DNA from: an uncultured Gammaproteobacteria bacterium
GTDB lineage: Bacteria; Pseudomonadota; Gammaproteobacteria; Acidiferrobacterales; CAJVXG01
Assembly (NCBI GenBank): GCA_913009215.1
Contig: CAJVXG010000050.1
Location: forward strand, 1-9,681
DNA length: 9,681 bases
Reading direction: 5' to 3'
Shown: piece by piece, positions 6,814-9,681 of the stretch
How the letters are laid out: the number at the start of each line of letters is the position of its first letter
How positions within the stretch are numbered: the stretch's first letter is position 1
The notes under the pieces: generated by a model
What the model was told of the DNA's origin: nothing
The model's input: only the letters and a program-made list of their open reading frames with translations
Databases searched by the model: none
Made by a program: the position numbers and the translations under genes

Positions 6814-7607
6814 TCCGAGTCTATGTCGAAAGTATTGGTCTGATGGCCCCGGGCCTGCAAGGCTGGACCGACAGCAAGGCGGTACTCACCGGCGCCACAA
6901 CATACAATGGACAAGCCCTGCCACGATTGTCGCCCACTTACTTACCGCCTACCGAGCGACGTCGCGCCAGCACCAGCGTGCGGCTGGCGGTGCAGGTGGC
7001 GCAGGAGGCGCTGGAGGCCTCTACCCGGGATGCCGCTGATCTTGCTACCGTGTTTGCCAGCTCTGATGGCGATACTGAAATTATTCATAATCTTTGCACC
7101 AGCCTGGCGACCGAGGAAAAATTAATTTCACCCACCCGTTTTCATAATTCGGTACATAATGCCCCGGCGGGCTATTGGCACATTGCCGCCGGCTCGCCGG
7201 CGAGTTCAAACAGTATCTGTGCCTGGGACCAGAGTTTTGCCGTTGGTTTAATGGATGCGGCGGTGCAGGTCAGCACAGAACAGCGATCGGTGATGCTATG
7301 CGCCTATGATATGGTCGTGCCGGAACCATTAAATAAGGTACGATGTACATCCATACCGTTTGCCACGGCCATAATATTAAGTGCGCAGAAACCGGCGCAA
7401 GGTCTCGCCGAGTTGCGTTTGAGCCTGAAGGCGACGGATAACGATGTGAGCAAAGTCAATATTGTCGAGCTGGATAATCTGGTGAGTAAAAACCCCATGG
7501 CCCGTGCCCTGCCATTGCTGAGCCGGATTGCCGGTAAAGACCCGGGTCATGTGCTACTGCAATCCACTGGTTCGCAAAAATTATGTATTGAGGTGGACAG
7601 GCCATGA
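6810..7607 (+). CDS. apeC: Ketosynthase-like chain length factor, ApeC-like
   Basis: The 265-residue product resembles the short beta-ketoacyl synthase N-terminal family found in aryl polyene clusters. Recognisable blocks are LTGATTYNGQALPRLSP (26-42), LPPTERRRAS (45-54) and FHNSVHNAPAGYWHIA (111-126). It lacks the two His motifs and the GFGG end of a full ketosynthase, so it is not expected to condense alone. Cys137 (SICAWDQS, 135-142) falls near the nucleophile position, but its surroundings differ from the ACSS motif. In studied systems such proteins pair with the active ketosynthase and help set chain length. ATG 6810 is chosen because it overlaps the ketosynthase stop (ATGA) and begins at the first conserved strand (MIRVYVESIG). 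An upstream ATG at 6780 in the same frame would add ten residues read entirely within the ketosynthase gene. About 265 residues is normal for this family, so the gene does not look truncated. Confidence 0.84.
   Translation: MIRVYVESIGLMAPGLQGWTDSKAVLTGATTYNGQALPRLSPTYLPPTERRRASTSVRLAVQVAQEALEASTRDAADLATVFASSDGDTEIIHNLCTSLATEEKLISPTRFHNSVHNAPAGYWHIAAGSPASSNSICAWDQSFAVGLMDAAVQVSTEQRSVMLCAYDMVVPEPLNKVRCTSIPFATAIILSAQKPAQGLAELRLSLKATDNDVSKVNIVELDNLVSKNPMARALPLLSRIAGKDPGHVLLQSTGSQKLCIEVDRP
7193..7204. repeat. 12-base perfect palindrome inside the chain-length-factor gene
   Basis: CTCGCCGGCGAG is self-complementary and lies in a GC-rich stretch. It is coding and has no flanking features, so chance is a sufficient explanation. 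Confidence 0.4.
7590..7596 (+). promoter_or_regulatory. Ribosome binding site (GAGGTGG) for the ApeP-like gene
   Basis: GAGGTGG stands 7 bases before the ATG at 7604, a near-ideal spacing. It lies inside the end of the preceding gene and supports the ATGA-overlap start. Confidence 0.7.
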
Positions 7608-8038
7608 TCGGCAAAGACAAAATTCGTCAACTGATTCCGCATGCCGGCAGTATGTGTTTGTTGGACGGGGTTGAGTCCTGGGATGCCGAAAATATAGTCT
7701 GTGTCAGCCGCAGTCATTTGGATGCCAATAATCCGCTACAATTCAGGGGTCATATACCGGCTGTATGCCTCGTTGAATATGCCGCTCAGGCCATGGCGGT
7801 ACATGGTGGCCTCAGTAATGCCGATGCCTCCGGTGTTGGGTATCTTGCCAGTATCCGTAATCTGCTGCTGGCCGATGCATCACTGGACAGTTATGACACC
7901 CCGTTAAAAATACACGCCCAGAAAATTGCCGGCGATGAGCGCAGCATTATGTATCAATTTCACGTCACTACGGACAATAATGAAATCGCTTCAGGACGAG
8001 CCGCCGTGGTGTTGCGGCCCCAGGGGGTTGCATCATGA
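7604..8038 (+). CDS. apeP: Hotdog-fold 3-hydroxyacyl-ACP dehydratase, ApeP-like
   Basis: The 144-residue product matches the second dehydratase family of aryl polyene clusters. The diagnostic segments are the N-terminal LIPHAGSMCLLDGV (10-23) and the central helix region GHIPAVCLVEYAAQAMAVHG (49-68), with His50, Glu58 and His67 as candidate functional residues. The FabZ-type HFPG motif is absent, as is usual in this family. It should dehydrate 3-hydroxyacyl-ACP intermediates made by the ketoreductase encoded next, yielding the trans double bonds of the polyene. The division of labour with the ApeI-like enzyme at the start of the cluster (for example by chain length) is not visible from sequence. 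It overlaps the preceding gene and the following ketoreductase by ATGA and has a good ribosome binding site, so balanced cotranslation with both is likely. Confidence 0.85.
   Translation: MIGKDKIRQLIPHAGSMCLLDGVESWDAENIVCVSRSHLDANNPLQFRGHIPAVCLVEYAAQAMAVHGGLSNADASGVGYLASIRNLLLADASLDSYDTPLKIHAQKIAGDERSIMYQFHVTTDNNEIASGRAAVVLRPQGVAS
8022..8027 (+). promoter_or_regulatory. Ribosome binding site (AGGGGG) for the ketoreductase gene
   Basis: AGGGGG lies 7 bases before the ATG at 8035 and supports that start, which overlaps the dehydratase stop as ATGA. Confidence 0.65.
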
Positions 8039-8754
8039 AGCGGGCCCTGGTCACCGGTGGCAGTGGCGCTATTGGCTCGGCAATATGTCGAGGTCTTGCC
8101 AGTGCGGATTGTGAAGTCATTGTCCATGCCAACAATAATCTATCCCGGGCAGAAGAGATCGTCAGATCAATAAAAGACCAGGGTTATGTTTCCTGCGCCG
8201 TAAGTTTTGATGTCGCCGATGCCGATGCCAGTCGTGAGCAACTGGAGAAACTACTTGAAGATGGACCGATTCAGATACTGGTCAACAATGCCGGTATTCA
8301 TGATGACGCCCCCATGCCCGGGATGAAGCCCGGGCAATGGCAGCGGGTGATCGATGTATCCTTGAATGGGTTCTTTAATGTTACCCAGCCGCTGTTGATG
8401 GCGATGATGCGTACCCGTTGGGGGCGCATCATTAATATGTCATCGGTGGCGGCATTGATGGGTAATCGCGGCCAGGCCAATTACGCGGCCGCCAAGGCCG
8501 GTTTGCATGGCGCCACCAAATCATTGGCACTGGAGCTGGCCAGCCGCGGGGTGACGGTGAATGCCGTGGCGCCCGGGGTGATCACGTCGGCAATGACCGA
8601 AGCGGTATTCTCCAGGGAACAGATCGAGGCCCTGGTGCCAATGAAGCGCGCCGGTACCGCGGAAGAAGTAGCCCACCTGGTCGCCTTTCTGGCCTCGGAA
8701 CAGGCCGCTTATATTTCCGGGCAAGTCATTGCCATTAATGGCGCCATGTCTTAA
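8035..8754 (+). CDS. apeQ: FabG-type 3-ketoacyl-ACP reductase (SDR), ApeQ-like
   Basis: The 239-residue protein is a classical short-chain dehydrogenase/reductase. It shows the nucleotide-binding TGGSGAIG (7-14), NNAG (84-87), Asn111 (SLNGFF), the catalytic Ser137 in MSSVAA, and Tyr150 and Lys154 in NYAAAKAG. The length and the C-terminal GQVIAINGAMS resemble FabG closely. The role is NAD(P)H-dependent reduction of the 3-ketoacyl-ACP formed by the ketosynthase pair, before dehydration by the ApeI/ApeP-like enzymes. Gene context, with no enoyl reductase nearby, fits retention of every double bond. It overlaps the ApeP-like gene by ATGA. In clusters of the ape type a second FabF-like ketosynthase often follows the ketoreductase; here 32 bases separate it from a glycosyltransferase gene instead. 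A housekeeping FabG is possible by sequence alone, but the tight coupling argues against it. Confidence 0.9.
   Translation: MKRALVTGGSGAIGSAICRGLASADCEVIVHANNNLSRAEEIVRSIKDQGYVSCAVSFDVADADASREQLEKLLEDGPIQILVNNAGIHDDAPMPGMKPGQWQRVIDVSLNGFFNVTQPLLMAMMRTRWGRIINMSSVAALMGNRGQANYAAAKAGLHGATKSLALELASRGVTVNAVAPGVITSAMTEAVFSREQIEALVPMKRAGTAEEVAHLVAFLASEQAAYISGQVIAINGAMS
8315..8336 (+). repeat. GC-rich inverted repeat (8-bp stem, 6-base loop) inside the ketoreductase gene
   Basis: TGCCCGGG (8315-8322) pairs perfectly with CCCGGGCA (8329-8336) around the loop ATGAAG. It encodes part of MPGMKPGQ and has no following T-run, so it is not a terminator; it could form a stable mRNA hairpin. Confidence 0.55.
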
Positions 8755-8786
8755 TCTCACAGTTGTAATAATACCTGTTGTTTATC

Positions 8787-9539
8787 ATGAATATTCCAAC
8801 ATCCGATTCTGTCAATACAGTGCGCGTGGCTGTGATAATTCCGGTATACAATGAGTCGGCGTCTATTGCCGATATTATTGAGCGAGTATTGCAACAGCAT
8901 TACGACCAGCTGATTGTCGTCGATGATGGCTCGACCGATGATACTGTGAACATCGTTTCTGCTATGCCCGTAACTCTGCTGCAGAACGACGGGAATTGTG
9001 GTAAGGGTGTCAGCTTGATCCATGGTATGCGCTATGCCCTGGAGCAGGGTGCGGATCTCATTGTTACCCTGGATGGCGATGGCCAGCATTTGCCAGAAGA
9101 CATTCCCCGATTGCTGGCGCCGGCCATAGAGAACCTGCAATTGCTGGTTATTGGTTCGCGCCTGCATGATAAAAAGGCCTTCCCGAAGAAACGTTACTAT
9201 GCCAACTGCATTGCCAATTTCTGGATCTCCTGGGCTGCAGGCCATGCCATTGGTGATTCGCAATCCGGCTTCCGGGTGTACCCGGCAAGCTTGTTGCAAC
9301 AAGCCAGGATAAAAAAAATTTCCGGCAACAGTTTTGTCTTCGAGAGCGAAGTGCTTATTGAGGCAGCTCGTCATGGCTACGCTATACTGGATGTACCGAT
9401 TGCCGCGATATACGAACAACATGCCCGACCCAGCCATTTCCGACCGGTGCTGGACATCAGCAAGATCGTGTTGATGGTGGCCTGGAAACTGTTTACCCGG
9501 GGGATGTATTTGCAGGGGTTGTACCGAGCCCTGAGATAG
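8787..9539 (+). CDS. Family 2 glycosyltransferase (stand-alone)
   Basis: The 250-residue product has the GT-A fold signature of GT2 enzymes: VAVIIPVYNES (14-24), IVVDDGSTDD (43-52), the metal-binding DGDGQH (96-101), and the acceptor-side segments DSQSGFRVY (157-165) and FVFESEVL (183-190). It resembles dolichyl-phosphate mannosyltransferase-like enzymes. The last 30 residues contain an amphipathic or hydrophobic helix that may touch the membrane, but there is no clear multi-span region. The inferred role is to build or extend the sugar part of the pigment lipid on the cytoplasmic face; the sugar donor is unknown. In related clusters a GT2 domain is fused to the acyltransferase, and this gene could be the separated equivalent. 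ATG 8787 is preferred over an in-frame TTG at 8778; neither has a clear ribosome binding site. No strong terminator follows the stop. Confidence 0.85.
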   Translation: MNIPTSDSVNTVRVAVIIPVYNESASIADIIERVLQQHYDQLIVVDDGSTDDTVNIVSAMPVTLLQNDGNCGKGVSLIHGMRYALEQGADLIVTLDGDGQHLPEDIPRLLAPAIENLQLLVIGSRLHDKKAFPKKRYYANCIANFWISWAAGHAIGDSQSGFRVYPASLLQQARIKKISGNSFVFESEVLIEAARHGYAILDVPIAAIYEQHARPSHFRPVLDISKIVLMVAWKLFTRGMYLQGLYRALR

Positions 9540-9681
9540 CCAGTACGTAGTGTTTAGCCCGCATATTTCACGAAGGCGGACCCATTATTGTTTAATATGC
9601 TAGCATACAAGCGTAAACAACATTTATATTAGCTATTTCCAAAAAGTACACTTTGTCCTGTTCACGTTGATGTGTAGGACA
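9540..9681. other. Non-coding 3' flank with short palindromes
   Basis: No coding region, tRNA or typical terminator was recognised in these 142 bases. Visible structure is a perfect 12-base palindrome, TATGCTAGCATA (9596-9607), and an inverted repeat at the very end of the window. The region probably marks the right edge of the cluster. It could be a control region for a following gene or the margin of a mobile element, but the sequence is too short to decide. Confidence 0.5.
9654..9681. repeat. Imperfect inverted repeat at the window end
   Basis: TGTCCT (9654-9659) and AGGACA (9676-9681) are exact inverted copies. An inner pair, CAC (9663-9665) and GTG (9672-9674), continues the symmetry around the centre GTTGAT. 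It could be an operator-like dyad, a small hairpin or part of a transposon end. The repeat reaches the last base, so its full extent is unknown. Confidence 0.45.

Noticed and set aside
8757..9437. Long open frame (226 codons) on the minus strand
   Set aside because: It is antisense to the glycosyltransferase gene, which has clear GT2 motifs; no domain is seen in the reverse frame.
9559..9579. CCGC/GCGG inverted repeat after the glycosyltransferase gene as a terminator
   Set aside because: The stem has only 4 bp with a 13-base loop, and no T-run follows.

Overview
The window is the core of an aryl polyene (APE) type pigment cluster, related to the xanthomonadin, arylpolyene and flexirubin clusters. 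All recognised genes lie on the plus strand. The roughly balanced base composition and the family content suggest a gammaproteobacterium or a close relative. No sequence seen here fixes the genus.

Layout. Bases 1-30 probably hold the last codons of an upstream gene that overlaps the first full gene by ATGA. The first block (27-5545) encodes an adenylating acyl/aryl ligase (ApeH-like), a small hotdog dehydratase (ApeI-like), an LpxL/HtrB-type acyltransferase, an exported LolA-like carrier and a large MMPL/RND-type membrane exporter whose most likely start is TTG. A 71-base AT-rich gap (5546-5616) separates it from the second block (5617-8754). That block encodes a catalytically complete ketosynthase, a short chain-length-factor-like ketosynthase homologue (ApeC-like), a second hotdog dehydratase (ApeP-like) and a FabG-type ketoreductase. 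A stand-alone family 2 glycosyltransferase (8787-9539) follows. The last 142 bases (9540-9681) are non-coding and carry short palindromes.

How the genes fit together (family knowledge plus inference). The ligase should activate an aromatic acid starter and load it on an acyl carrier protein encoded outside the window. The ketosynthase and chain-length-factor pair, the ketoreductase and the dehydratases would extend it by repeated C2 units and leave every double bond in place, giving a conjugated aryl polyene carboxylate. The acyltransferase and glycosyltransferase would attach it to a glycolipid-like anchor. The LolA-like carrier and MMPL exporter would move the product towards the outer membrane.

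The main departures from the layout I remember from the enterobacterial ape cluster are these. The glycosyltransferase and acyltransferase are separate genes at opposite ends of the locus, not one fused protein. The chain-length-factor gene sits directly beside the ketosynthase. The thioesterase, methyltransferase, oxidoreductase and lipoprotein genes often found near the transport genes are absent from the window. The ketoreductase is followed by the glycosyltransferase, where a second FabF-type ketosynthase is often found. No RNA gene, CRISPR array or complete mobile element was recognised.
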